DNA of 64,000 nt from Fibrobacter sp. UBA4375. GTDB lineage: Bacteria; Fibrobacterota; Fibrobacteria; Fibrobacterales; Fibrobacteraceae. The stretch lies in assembly GCA_002391195.1 (NCBI GenBank), contig DGRZ01000094.1:89490-153489 (forward strand), read 5' to 3'. The notes beneath the pieces are model-generated. The model saw nothing but the letters and a program-made list of their open reading frames with translations. It was not told the DNA's origin and did not search any database. Positions 42,664 through 51,283 of the stretch are shown piece by piece; the first letter of the stretch is position 1; each line of letters begins with the position of its first letter. The position numbers were made by a program, and so were the translations under genes.

Positions 42664-43347
42664 ATGCTCGACTTATTGGCTGTTCAATCCAGTACGGCTA
42701 ACGCCACTATCATTACCCTGGCCTATACGCTTTTGTTGGCCTTTGTGCTTTCGTCCATTATCGGCTGGACCTACGAACGGACCTTCCTCGGACTTTCCTA
42801 CTCCAGGAACTATGTGCAGGCCCTGGTGCTCAGTTCGGTGGTGGCCGCTACGGTGATGCAGGCCATCGGCGACAATGTGGGCCGCGGTCTCGGAATGCTG
42901 GGCGCCCTTTCCATTGTCCGCTTCCGCACCAGCTTCAAGGACCCCCGCGACATCATGTTCATCTTTGCGGCCTTGGGCGCTGGCATCGGTTGCGGCGTGT
43001 ATGCCTGGGGCGCTGCCGTAGGCGGAACTTTGGCCTTCTGTGTAGTTGCCTTCTTGCTTTCTCGCACGGGTCTTGGCACCAAGCATTTCTTTGATGGTAT
43101 GCTCCGCTTTGCCATGCCCAATACATCGGAACCCCGCCTGGAAACGGAAAAGATTTTGCGGAAAAACCTGAAGACGTTTATCTTGATAACCATGCGGGAG
43201 GTGAACGGCGGCGAGCGCATAGACGTTGCCTACCAGATAAAGCTGAAGGCGTCTAAGCCTGCGGCCGAAGTCCTTGCGGAACTCTCCAAGGTGGAGGGGC
43301 TTTCTGACATCCAGTTCATGATGCAGGACGCCACCACGGACATGTAG
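42664..43347 (+). CDS. DUF4956 membrane protein, first gene of a VTC-type operon
   Basis: A 227-residue inner-membrane protein with about four transmembrane segments (roughly 16-36, 50-66, 96-112, 116-132) and a cytoplasmic C-terminal domain of about 90 residues with a ferredoxin-like beta-alpha-beta pattern. LGMLGALSIVRFRTSFKDPR (about 78-97) is the hallmark of DUF4956. These proteins are often encoded beside VTC-domain polyphosphate polymerases, as here three genes downstream. Molecular function is not established. ACGGAG is the ribosome site. It starts a five-gene plus-strand operon. Confidence 0.9.
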   Translation: MLDLLAVQSSTANATIITLAYTLLLAFVLSSIIGWTYERTFLGLSYSRNYVQALVLSSVVAATVMQAIGDNVGRGLGMLGALSIVRFRTSFKDPRDIMFIFAALGAGIGCGVYAWGAAVGGTLAFCVVAFLLSRTGLGTKHFFDGMLRFAMPNTSEPRLETEKILRKNLKTFILITMREVNGGERIDVAYQIKLKASKPAAEVLAELSKVEGLSDIQFMMQDATTDM

Positions 43348-43360
43348 GGGAGGAACGAAA

Positions 43361-44452
43361 ATGGCTTTGAAAAACACATTCCTCATTTCTTCTATCTACA
43401 AGCGCAAGCTTTCTATCGCCTGGATTCTGGCCGTGGTGGCTGTGGTGGGTCTGGGGTATTTTTACCAGGGGAACGTCGCCCTGTTCCAGGGCATCGCGGA
43501 GGCTTCCGAGACCATCATCAGCGTGCCTAGCGCTACCGAAATCGTGAAGGTCCATGTGATGCCCGGTCAAGAAATCAAGGCGGGTGATACCATCGTGGAA
43601 CTGAACCGCCCGGATTTGACGCTCCGCATCAACGAAGTGACCCGCGAGCTGGACGCCATCGAGGGCCGTAGCAGCCTGAACAAGGCGGATATCGACCAGC
43701 GTGTGGCCTCTGTAAAGGCGGACCTTGCTACCCGCAGTGCGGCTCTCCGGTTCGAAATCAACAGGCTGGAAACGGAATACCAGAAGAACAAGGAAATTTC
43801 TTCTAAGCTGAAAAGCCTGAGCGGAAACAACGCCAAGGCCGGCGGCAACGACGGCATGGCCATGCAGATCAAGAACCTGAAAGACGAACTGGCCCTGGCC
43901 GAGAAAAACGCCAACGAGCAGATTGCCCTCTTGCAGGGGAGCCGTAGTCTTCAAAGGAGAAGCGGCGCCACCGAGGCCGCCACCTTGCACAAGGAACTGG
44001 AACAGCTCAAAAAGGAACAAGCGGACCTGGTGCAAATTGCCAAGGAAAACTGGGTGGTGGGCAGCGTGAATGTGCGTGAAGGTGAAAAAGTTTCCAGCTT
44101 TACGCCTATTGTGACCCTGACCCACAAGTCCCCATCTTTAATCCGCGGCTATATCAACGAGCAGGTCTACCAGCGCATGAACCTGGGCAAGGACGTGGAA
44201 ATCCGCACTCTGGGCGGCAAGGGCAAGCCCATCAAGGGCGAGGTGGTCGGCCTTTCTAGCCGTATCGTGGTGTTCCCGGACCGCATGTGGAAAATGCCCG
44301 ACATGCCGGTGTATGGCCGCGAAGTGACCATCAAGATTCCCGAAGACAATTCCTTCTTGCTGGGGGAGATGGTGGCCATTTCCGAAGAAGGCAAGATCAA
44401 GGACCTGGCGACCCGGATTATGGAAGCCCTTTTCGGCAGCGGCGATGAGTAG
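43361..44452 (+). CDS. HlyD-family periplasmic adaptor
   Basis: A 363-residue membrane-fusion protein with one N-terminal transmembrane segment (about 18-38). The biotinyl-lipoyl half-motif is split around a coiled coil: VKVHVMPGQEIKAGDTIVEL (about 62-81) and VGSVNVREGEKVSSFTPIVT (about 235-254). The helical hairpin between them is about 150 residues. It would bridge an inner-membrane component to the TolC-like protein encoded next. No ABC, RND or MFS pump is in the operon, so its inner-membrane partner may be the DUF4956 protein (inference). The stop TAG merges into a short GTGAGTGATGAG array. Confidence 0.85.
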   Translation: MALKNTFLISSIYKRKLSIAWILAVVAVVGLGYFYQGNVALFQGIAEASETIISVPSATEIVKVHVMPGQEIKAGDTIVELNRPDLTLRINEVTRELDAIEGRSSLNKADIDQRVASVKADLATRSAALRFEINRLETEYQKNKEISSKLKSLSGNNAKAGGNDGMAMQIKNLKDELALAEKNANEQIALLQGSRSLQRRSGATEAATLHKELEQLKKEQADLVQIAKENWVVGSVNVREGEKVSSFTPIVTLTHKSPSLIRGYINEQVYQRMNLGKDVEIRTLGGKGKPIKGEVVGLSSRIVVFPDRMWKMPDMPVYGREVTIKIPEDNSFLLGEMVAISEEGKIKDLATRIMEALFGSGDE

Positions 44453-44490
44453 TGAGTGATGAGTTGTGAGTAATGTGGAATGTGTAGGTT
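44447..44490. repeat. GTGAGTGATGAG array fragment inside the operon
   Basis: TGAGTAGTGAGTGATGAGTT and GTGAGTAATGTGG overlap the adaptor gene's stop codon. This is the CTCACC-type arm of the composite elements on its own, in the 43-bp gap between two operon genes. Confidence 0.7.
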
Positions 44491-44495
44491 TGTGA

Positions 44496-45887
44496 ATGTA
44501 CGATAATAGGCTTTTTATTACTGCGTCTTTTGTGGCAATCCTTTCTGCTGCCGCCGTTGCTGCCCCCCTGACCTGGGAGCAGCTGGTGGAGTCCGTAGAT
44601 AAGGACCCGGTTTACCAGACGTCGGAGAAACGCTCCCAGGCGGCTTCCCAGGATGTGGGAACCAAACTCTGGGACAATCTGGAATTCCGTTACCAGCTGG
44701 ACGGTTTCAGTTTTGCGAAGCACGACTTTGAACTGCGCCTCAAGCCGAAGTCCTTCGGTATAGGCTCTGCGGACAAGCGCCAGTACGAAACCCTGCGGGA
44801 TTACCAGAAGGCCCGCCTGGCGGTGGACCGTTCGTACCTGCTTTACGACCGCTACGAGCGGGCGCTCCGCTATGTCATCCGCCGGAAGATTGCCGAAATT
44901 GACAAGCAGCTCTACCAGGTGAACCTGGACCGAATCGAAGTGCTCCACCTGAAGGCTGGGAGCGAGACCTTCAATTCCCAGGACCTGATTGTGGCCCTGG
45001 AGCAGGAATCCGCCCGCCGTGCAGAACTCCTGGGAGATAGCACCGCCCTGAAAGATGCGGAGCTGAAACTCAAGTCCTGGGTGCCGGACTTTGATTCCGT
45101 AGGCCTGGACACCTCGTGGCTCCCTACCATGGACGAACTTGCCAAGGGCCTGCAAGACGGCATTGCGGTGAACGACCAGTTCCCCGAAGTCATGAAGGCC
45201 AAGTCCAAGATGGAATACGAACAGGCCAAGTCCAAGCGGGATCTGGCCAAGGGAAACGATTTCATTTCCCATATCGGCGTGGGGTATTCCCTGAAGATTG
45301 AATCCCTGATGAAAAAGTACAAGGAACTGGATGCCGGCGACGTGGGCCCCTATGGAGCCTACAACGACTATTACAAGGATTGGCTGGACAAGACGGGATG
45401 CTCTTCCATCAACTGCGACGGTACGGCAGAATTTTTGGTGCCCGACAAGGATGACCGTCAACTGAAGGACAAGTTCTTTGTGAATCTGGCAGTGAGGCTC
45501 CCGTTCCTGGATGACAACAACGGGAACGCCTTGCGCAATCAGGTGGATGAACTGGACGCCGAAAGCGATTACCTGGATGCCGTGCGGACTCTGACCCAAA
45601 AAGTTTCCCGCCTGTCCGAAGAAATCGTGGCCCTGGTGGCCCAGTGGAAGGTGCAGAAGGACTTTGTGGAGAAGGTGAATGCCGGAAACCTCTTTGAGGA
45701 CTTTGCCCAGTCGGCAGGGGCGGACCCGCTTCTGCTGTTGCGGGCTCGGGAAAGCGCCCTGGAAAGCGACCTGAAGGCCTTGAAGTTGGAATACGATATC
45801 TTTGATCGTTACCTGATCTTGCTGACCTATACGGGTATCTTTGCGAACCCCAATGTGAAAAACCACCTGCGGGAGGGCCTCAAGTAA
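44496..45887 (+). CDS. TolC-like outer-membrane channel protein
   Basis: A 463-residue protein with signal peptide (cleavage after AVAA near residue 22) and long coiled helices with heptad leucines (YQKARLAVDRSYLLYDRYER and QVDELDAESDYLDAVRTL). Two beta stretches follow (ISHIGVGYSL, FVNLAVRLPFL), as in TolC barrels. Overall similarity to TolC is weak. About 40 residues with two cysteines (KTGCSSINCDG) sit in the first outer loop. It follows an HlyD-type gene, as expected for a tripartite channel. Its stop shares one base with the next start (TAATG). Confidence 0.78.
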   Translation: MYDNRLFITASFVAILSAAAVAAPLTWEQLVESVDKDPVYQTSEKRSQAASQDVGTKLWDNLEFRYQLDGFSFAKHDFELRLKPKSFGIGSADKRQYETLRDYQKARLAVDRSYLLYDRYERALRYVIRRKIAEIDKQLYQVNLDRIEVLHLKAGSETFNSQDLIVALEQESARRAELLGDSTALKDAELKLKSWVPDFDSVGLDTSWLPTMDELAKGLQDGIAVNDQFPEVMKAKSKMEYEQAKSKRDLAKGNDFISHIGVGYSLKIESLMKKYKELDAGDVGPYGAYNDYYKDWLDKTGCSSINCDGTAEFLVPDKDDRQLKDKFFVNLAVRLPFLDDNNGNALRNQVDELDAESDYLDAVRTLTQKVSRLSEEIVALVAQWKVQKDFVEKVNAGNLFEDFAQSAGADPLLLLRARESALESDLKALKLEYDIFDRYLILLTYTGIFANPNVKNHLREGLK

Positions 45888-46705
45888 TGGCCGAAGCCCG
45901 CGGTTTTAGCCTGTTGGAGCGATTCGAGCTCAAGTACCACATTCCTGTGGCATGGGCGGACCGTATCGGCGAATTCATTGCGCCCTATTGCGAAGAGGAT
46001 CATTACTCACAGATTACGCCGGGTCATTTCTACTGGATTACCAACCTCTACCTGGATTCGGACCGCTGGACATTTCTCGGCTGGAAAAAGGCCAGGCTGC
46101 TGGACCGCTTCAACATGCGTATCCGCACCTATGGTGAACACCCGGCACAAGACGGCACCTTCCATTTTGAAAGCAAGCGGAAGGTGAAAGAGGTCTGCTA
46201 CAAGAGCCGCGCCACCATCAAGGGGATAAGCCCTGGCGAAGTCTGGAACATGAAGCCGGAAGATTGGCCCTGCAAGAGCGATACGGACCGCAAGTACCTG
46301 AAAGATTTTTTGTACAAGACTCACCTGTACAACGCCCACCCGAGGCTTTTGACCCAGTACAAACGCCGGGCCTGGTTCGGGCTCCGGGAGGAATATTCCC
46401 GGGTGACTATCGATACGGGCATGCGTTTTCGGGAAGAGACTGGTTTTGACTACACGGTGGACCCCCACTACATGCATTCTACGGGGCTGCCCCGCTTTTT
46501 CAAGCCGGGCTGCGACGCCGTGCTGGAACTGAAGTGCCCCTGTTCCCAGGTGCCCTTCTGGATGATTGATTTGATTCGCTTTTTGAACCTGCAGCGGGGC
46601 GGTTTTTCTAAATTCGGAAACGCCGCCGCGGAGTGGTCTAGGGTCTATGAACATCCTAAGGATTTCAAGGACCCCTATTGGACAAGGCTCGCGGGAAATT
46701 TTTAA
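45887..46705 (+). CDS. VTC-domain protein, probable polyphosphate polymerase
   Basis: A 272-residue cytoplasmic protein with the triphosphate-tunnel fold of the VTC4 catalytic domain. Charged strands line the tunnel: RFELKYHIP, NLYLDSDRW, FNMRIRTYGE, FHFESKRKV, LTQYKRRAWFG, RVTIDTGMRF and AVLELKCPC. In yeast VTC4 such residues polymerise the gamma-phosphate of ATP into polyphosphate. Bacterial members often occur with DUF4956 and CotH or lamin-tail proteins, as here. No SPX or transmembrane segment is fused. Its start overlaps the TolC-like stop by one base. Confidence 0.88.
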   Translation: MAEARGFSLLERFELKYHIPVAWADRIGEFIAPYCEEDHYSQITPGHFYWITNLYLDSDRWTFLGWKKARLLDRFNMRIRTYGEHPAQDGTFHFESKRKVKEVCYKSRATIKGISPGEVWNMKPEDWPCKSDTDRKYLKDFLYKTHLYNAHPRLLTQYKRRAWFGLREEYSRVTIDTGMRFREETGFDYTVDPHYMHSTGLPRFFKPGCDAVLELKCPCSQVPFWMIDLIRFLNLQRGGFSKFGNAAAEWSRVYEHPKDFKDPYWTRLAGNF

Positions 46706-46736
46706 TGGCGGTGCGTCCGCAAAAAAGGGAGGCTCT

Positions 46737-48356
46737 ATGCTCTCGAAAAAATGGTCTATAGTAGGTGCGGTGGCAACCTTTGCCATGGCTGGCTTGTTTT
46801 CGGCTTGTTCCGACAGTTCTTCTAGTAGCGGCGACGACCCGAAAGGTGAAGACAGTGGCTACGACCAAAATTCCACCGAGGCGGGTGGCGCCTACGTGAT
46901 GATTACCGAAATCATGTACAATGCTCCCGAAAATTCAGCTCTTGAATGGGTGGAACTGAAAATTATCGGCGGGTCTGCCATGAGCGACATGCAGTACTTT
47001 AACCTCCATCTGGACGGGGCGGTGACCTACTATTTCCCTGCGGAACCTCTGGATACCAACGAATACATCGTGGTGACCAACGACCCCGACCTGTTCAAGA
47101 AGACCTACAAGGATTTCAAAGGCCGTCTGTTTGGCCCCTGGGAAAAGGACGTAAAAACCGATTCCATCGCCAAGCTTTCTAACGAGGGAGATGTTATCGA
47201 CGTGAAGCTGACGGGCGCAGGTGACGTGAGCTGTGCCTTTAGCAAGGAACCACCTTGGCCAAGCCTTGCCGACGGTAACGGCAGCAGCCTCGTGTTCGTG
47301 GGTGGAAACCCCAGCCAGGCCAGTGCCTGGGCCGCAAGCAAAAAAGAGTGGGGCAATCCTGGTGCCGCCGACGAGTATGTGTCTCCCATTACGGTTCGCC
47401 TGAACGAAATCCAACCCTTTGTGCTGGGAACGGATAAAGGCTGGGTAGAACTTTACAATTCCGGCGACAAGGAAGTTGATGTGACTGGCTGGATTTTTGA
47501 ATCCAAGTACAAGCAAATGTCCTGGACCATCAAGAAGGGTAAGGTTCCTGCCAAGGGTTACCTGGTTTTAGCTACAGACGACGCTTCTGTGTTTGGTGAG
47601 GAAATATATCTCAGTTCCAATGGCGGTTCTTACTACCTCTACGAAACGGTGGGTGGCAAAAAGACCGGTGGCGAATCTAGCCTGCTCCTGGCGGCCAGTA
47701 ACCTGAGTAGCGGTATCATAGATGTGAGTGACGGCTCTACGGCCCAGGGCGCCATGAAAAAGGCCACCAAGGGGGCTGCAAACGAAGCCCTGAAAGTGGG
47801 ACCTCTCTTTATCGACGAAATCTACTACCACCCCATGGAGGGCGGTGCCGTGCCTTTCGAATTTATGGAGATTGTGAACAAGGCCGATACGGCGGTAAAC
47901 CTTTACGTGACCAAGAAATCTAAGAGCAAAGGCTGGAAGGTAGAGGGCATCAACATGGAGTTCACTTCGGGAACTATTGTGCCTGCAGGTGGCAGGGTGC
48001 TGCTGCTTTCGGATTCCCTGGTGAAGGATACGGGCGCTATCCGCTCCGATTACAAGATTGCAAGCGACGTGCAGATTTGCCTCTATAAGGGCAAACTTTC
48101 GAACCGCGGTGAAACGGTGGCTATAAAGGAGCCTTTCGATGTCGTTGAAAGGGAGCCTAGCGAAACCGACCCGGCTGCAAACTTTGCCCTTGTCCAGTGG
48201 TACTACGACTGGTCCGACGCGACTCTTTACTCCGATACCTGGAAGGGGCTGGAAGAGGCTGATGGTTACGGCAAGAGCCTGCAGCGCACCGACTACTCTA
48301 CCATGGGTTACGAGGCTTCTGCCTGGAAGGCCGCCGAACCCACTGTAGGAAAGTAA
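46737..48356 (+). CDS. Lamin-tail-domain lipoprotein, last gene of the VTC operon
   Basis: From ATG 46737 (AAAGGGAGG ribosome site) the protein has 539 residues. The signal peptide ends at lipobox FSAC (Cys24) and a short Ser/Asp linker follows. Three lamin-tail-like immunoglobulin domains begin ITEIMYNAPENSALEWVEL (about 56), VRLNEIQPFVLGTDKGWVEL (about 220) and FIDEIYYHPMEGGAVPFEF (about 360). Such domains often sit on secreted nucleases or after CotH kinases, but neither catalytic part is present. It is probably an outer-membrane lipoprotein. The upstream in-frame ATG lies inside the VTC gene and is rejected. Confidence 0.85.
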   Translation: MLSKKWSIVGAVATFAMAGLFSACSDSSSSSGDDPKGEDSGYDQNSTEAGGAYVMITEIMYNAPENSALEWVELKIIGGSAMSDMQYFNLHLDGAVTYYFPAEPLDTNEYIVVTNDPDLFKKTYKDFKGRLFGPWEKDVKTDSIAKLSNEGDVIDVKLTGAGDVSCAFSKEPPWPSLADGNGSSLVFVGGNPSQASAWAASKKEWGNPGAADEYVSPITVRLNEIQPFVLGTDKGWVELYNSGDKEVDVTGWIFESKYKQMSWTIKKGKVPAKGYLVLATDDASVFGEEIYLSSNGGSYYLYETVGGKKTGGESSLLLAASNLSSGIIDVSDGSTAQGAMKKATKGAANEALKVGPLFIDEIYYHPMEGGAVPFEFMEIVNKADTAVNLYVTKKSKSKGWKVEGINMEFTSGTIVPAGGRVLLLSDSLVKDTGAIRSDYKIASDVQICLYKGKLSNRGETVAIKEPFDVVEREPSETDPAANFALVQWYYDWSDATLYSDTWKGLEEADGYGKSLQRTDYSTMGYEASAWKAAEPTVGK

Positions 48357-48357
48357 C

Positions 48358-49629
48358 TTAGGCGAACACACTTTCGGCAGGCCGCATTCTGCCGTGAGTG
48401 TGGAACTTTTCGATTTCGTAATGGACTTTTTCTTCGTCCATTACCTTGCGTAGCTTGTCTATAAGACAATCGCCTTTGCTGCTTTGGCTGACAGATAGGT
48501 TGATCCTGTCGTTGAACGTGTTGCCGATGATTTCCATGTAGTGCATGCAGTCGGCGAAATGGTAAACCTCGTAGTTCTCCATGTATTGTTCCATTTCGCC
48601 GAAACTGTGGGCATTGGTGGCTTGGGAATACGAGATGCCCGCCGTCATGGCGTTGCAGCCTTCGTCGAAGGCCTTGGCCTGGGCTGCTAACGTTTCCGGG
48701 TGCTCCAGGAGAGCCTGGGTGGCACTGTTCATCTCGTTGCAGTTTTCTATGGCGTTGTCCTTGTCAGAGAGCAAGAACAGCTGGCCCTTGAAGGCGGTTT
48801 CTACTAGCTTGCGGTCCAGCTTGCCCATGCGCTTGATGTCGTAGTTCAACTGCGGAATGATGATGCTCTTTCGGTCAGAGATGCTCTTGAACACGCCTCT
48901 CATGCTGACGGGGATGCGAAGCTTGATTATACCCTCGGATTTACCAAGAGCGAGCTCCATGGCCTTGGCTATAATGTAGGCCACCACGGTAAAGTTCGAA
49001 GTCTCGCTTTCGATGGAATATTTCTTGATGTCCGGGAGGGAAAGGCTTATGCGGTAAACGGCCACCTTTTCTGGATTGGTCTCGTAGAATTCTGCGGGAA
49101 TCTCCATGGCCGCACCAAAGCTTGGCTTGTAAAAACTCTTGACGGCAGGATTCCCGTTGACCTGGAACATGTCCTCCATGGTGCGCCCGATGCTTTCGTC
49201 TGGCACATGGCCCACAGGAGTCATAAACATTACCCCTGTGCGCTCCAGGTATTGCCGGAGCACGGCGAACAGGAAACACAAGGTGCCGCCACCGTCGGTG
49301 AGCGCGTGTATGGCCGAAAAACTTATCTTTTTCCCGGTGTAGGCGATAACCCATGGAAAATGATTGTAATCGTCTCCGCCGTACACGATTTCCCTATCCC
49401 AGTCGCATTCCTTGACAATGGGTTCCTTGGAATTTTCGACAAGGGCGTACAGCCCCTTTTCTTTGACGAGTCTTGTCTTGAAATGGGGGTGGTAGCTGAG
49501 GGCGGCGTTTACCGCCTCACTCAGTATTTTACCATCTACAGGCTTTTTTAACGTTACTGTAAAACAGGGAAGTGCCGCCTTGTTGGCGGCATACATCTGT
49601 TCTGTGTAATTTAGGGTGTACTTGTACAT
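48358..49629 (-). CDS. Condensation-fold acyltransferase (HxxxDG)
   Basis: A 423-residue protein with the chloramphenicol-acetyltransferase/condensation fold. ISFSAIHALTDGGGTLCF contains catalytic His108 in HALTDG, and an FxxRIPVSMR-like strand is near residue 265. This resembles wax-ester, PapA-type or condensation-type acyltransferases using CoA or carrier thioesters. A much longer frame continues upstream but there it reads the CoA-transferase gene in another frame, so I start at ATG 49629. TGATG joins the two genes with one shared base. A link between the CoA-transferase product and this enzyme's acyl donor is plausible but unproven. Confidence 0.82.
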   Translation of the reverse strand: MYKYTLNYTEQMYAANKAALPCFTVTLKKPVDGKILSEAVNAALSYHPHFKTRLVKEKGLYALVENSKEPIVKECDWDREIVYGGDDYNHFPWVIAYTGKKISFSAIHALTDGGGTLCFLFAVLRQYLERTGVMFMTPVGHVPDESIGRTMEDMFQVNGNPAVKSFYKPSFGAAMEIPAEFYETNPEKVAVYRISLSLPDIKKYSIESETSNFTVVAYIIAKAMELALGKSEGIIKLRIPVSMRGVFKSISDRKSIIIPQLNYDIKRMGKLDRKLVETAFKGQLFLLSDKDNAIENCNEMNSATQALLEHPETLAAQAKAFDEGCNAMTAGISYSQATNAHSFGEMEQYMENYEVYHFADCMHYMEIIGNTFNDRINLSVSQSSKGDCLIDKLRKVMDEEKVHYEIEKFHTHGRMRPAESVFA

Positions 49630-51113
49630 CAGACGGATCCGTGGAACATCTGTGCCGCCTCCACACTGTAGGGGTAGGCTGGGTAGTCCGAAAGCACAGA
49701 GGCTTTTCTTAGGTATTTTTCGAGAGCGGGCCGGAACTTGGGGTGGGCGCAGTTGTCGATGATGGCATGGGCGCGCTCGATGACGTTGAGCCCGCGAAGG
49801 TCGGCGACGCCCTGTTCCGTCACAATCACCTGCACCGTCTTGCTGGTATGGTCGATATGGCTTACCAGCGGGACGATAGAAGAAATGGTGCCGTTTTTCG
49901 CGGTGGACTTGGTGATGAAAATGGAAAGACCGCCGTTCTGGCAGAAGTCTCCGGAACCGCCCACGCCGTTCATGAGGCGGCTTCCACCCACGTAGCTGGA
50001 GTTGGTGTTTCCGTAAAGGTCCGCTTCGATGATGGTGTTGATGGCAATCACGTTCAGGCGGCGAATCACTTCGGGACTGTTGCTGATTTCCATGGGGCGG
50101 AGCACGATCTTGCCCTTCAGCGAATCCAGCTTTTCGAAGAAGGCCTTCATCTTTTCTTTGGACATGGTGATGGCGGTAGCAGAAGCCGCATCCACCTTGC
50201 CACATTCAATCAGGTCCACCAGGGAATCCTGCATGACTTCGGAATAGACGGTCAGGTGCTCGAACTTGGACTTTTGTAGGCCCGAAAGCACTGCGTTGGA
50301 AACGGCGCCGATGCCCGCCTGGATAGGCGGCAGCGGATTGCAGAGCCTGCCCGCTTCCACGTCTTTTTCTAGGAAGCTGATCAGGTTCTCGCTCATCTTG
50401 TTGTAATCTTCGTCGCCGGCAGTTTCTGGTATGCCGCAGTCGGGAATTTCGCTTTGGACGATGGCCACAATCTTGGACGGGTCGCAAGGAATGTAGGGTG
50501 TGCCGATACGGTCAGCCACCTTGGTGAGCGGAATCGGTTTGGTGTTGGGAGCCAGTTCCGTCATGTAGATGTCGTGGATTCCCTTGATGTTTTCGGGAAC
50601 GTAGGTGTTGATTTCTACAATCACCTTGTCGGCGCAGGCCACGTAGGCTTCGGACGCGCCCACGGAAGCCGTGGGAATGATGTTCCCGTTTTCGTCGATG
50701 GAACTTGCCTCTACCAGAGCCACGTCGATATGGTTCAGGTATCCGCTGCGGACCCATTTGGACATGAGACTCAGGGGCAAATCCACGTACTTGACCTTGC
50801 CTTCGTTGATGGCGTTGCGCAAATCGGTATTTGTCTGGTAGGGCATTCTGCACTTGAGGGCTCCTGCCCGTGTCAAAAGTCCGTCGAAGTCATCGCCCAG
50901 GGAGGCGCCTGAATATACGGTCAATTCCAGCTTTTCACCGCGGTGAGAACGCTCGGCAAGGGCCTTGGCGACTTCTTTTGGGTAACCTGAGAGGGTGAAT
51001 CCGCTAACGCCGATGGTCATGCCTGGGGTAATGTAACTGGCGGCCTCGCTGCTGGAACGGATTTTTTCATGGAGTTCAGGACATTTGATTCTTTGTTTCA
51101 AAGTTTCGTACAT
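49629..51113 (-). CDS. Acetyl-CoA hydrolase/succinate CoA-transferase family protein
   Basis: A 494-residue class I CoA-transferase of the Cat1/AarC/Ach1 group, which moves CoA between acetate and succinate or propionate. Segments GMTIGVSGFTLSGYPKEVAK (about 33), DVALVEASSIDENGNIIPT and YSEVMQDSLVDLIECGKV (catalytic Glu) are present, along with SSYVGGSRLMNGVGGSGDF. The ATG at 51113 has AAGGAAAAAGGG upstream. An in-frame ATG 30 codons earlier gives an atypical N-terminus. Such an enzyme suits a succinate-forming fermenter. It is co-transcribed with the acyltransferase. Confidence 0.92.
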   Translation of the reverse strand: MYETLKQRIKCPELHEKIRSSSEAASYITPGMTIGVSGFTLSGYPKEVAKALAERSHRGEKLELTVYSGASLGDDFDGLLTRAGALKCRMPYQTNTDLRNAINEGKVKYVDLPLSLMSKWVRSGYLNHIDVALVEASSIDENGNIIPTASVGASEAYVACADKVIVEINTYVPENIKGIHDIYMTELAPNTKPIPLTKVADRIGTPYIPCDPSKIVAIVQSEIPDCGIPETAGDEDYNKMSENLISFLEKDVEAGRLCNPLPPIQAGIGAVSNAVLSGLQKSKFEHLTVYSEVMQDSLVDLIECGKVDAASATAITMSKEKMKAFFEKLDSLKGKIVLRPMEISNSPEVIRRLNVIAINTIIEADLYGNTNSSYVGGSRLMNGVGGSGDFCQNGGLSIFITKSTAKNGTISSIVPLVSHIDHTSKTVQVIVTEQGVADLRGLNVIERAHAIIDNCAHPKFRPALEKYLRKASVLSDYPAYPYSVEAAQMFHGSV

Positions 51114-51283
51114 GGGTAACCCTTTTTCCTTACAGTCTAGAAGATAGAAAATCTGCTTTCTGTTTGCTACCCTCCAGAGGAGCGCTGGTGGAGTAAGTTT
51201 CATTTTTCTTATAATACATCAAATTCCGCGAAATTATTTTTTCGTAAGATTTATCAGTGTCTGTTTTTGTATCTTTTACGGTT

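Noticed and set aside
44418..45866. 482-codon minus-strand frame opposite the TolC-like gene
   Set aside because: The sense gene fits tightly into an operon with one-base overlaps; the opposite frame has no start signal or recognisable domain.
49630..50205. N-terminal extension of the acyltransferase frame by 192 codons
   Set aside because: It overlaps the CoA-transferase in a different frame and is rich in His, Arg and Gly. The TGATG junction gives a natural start at 49629.
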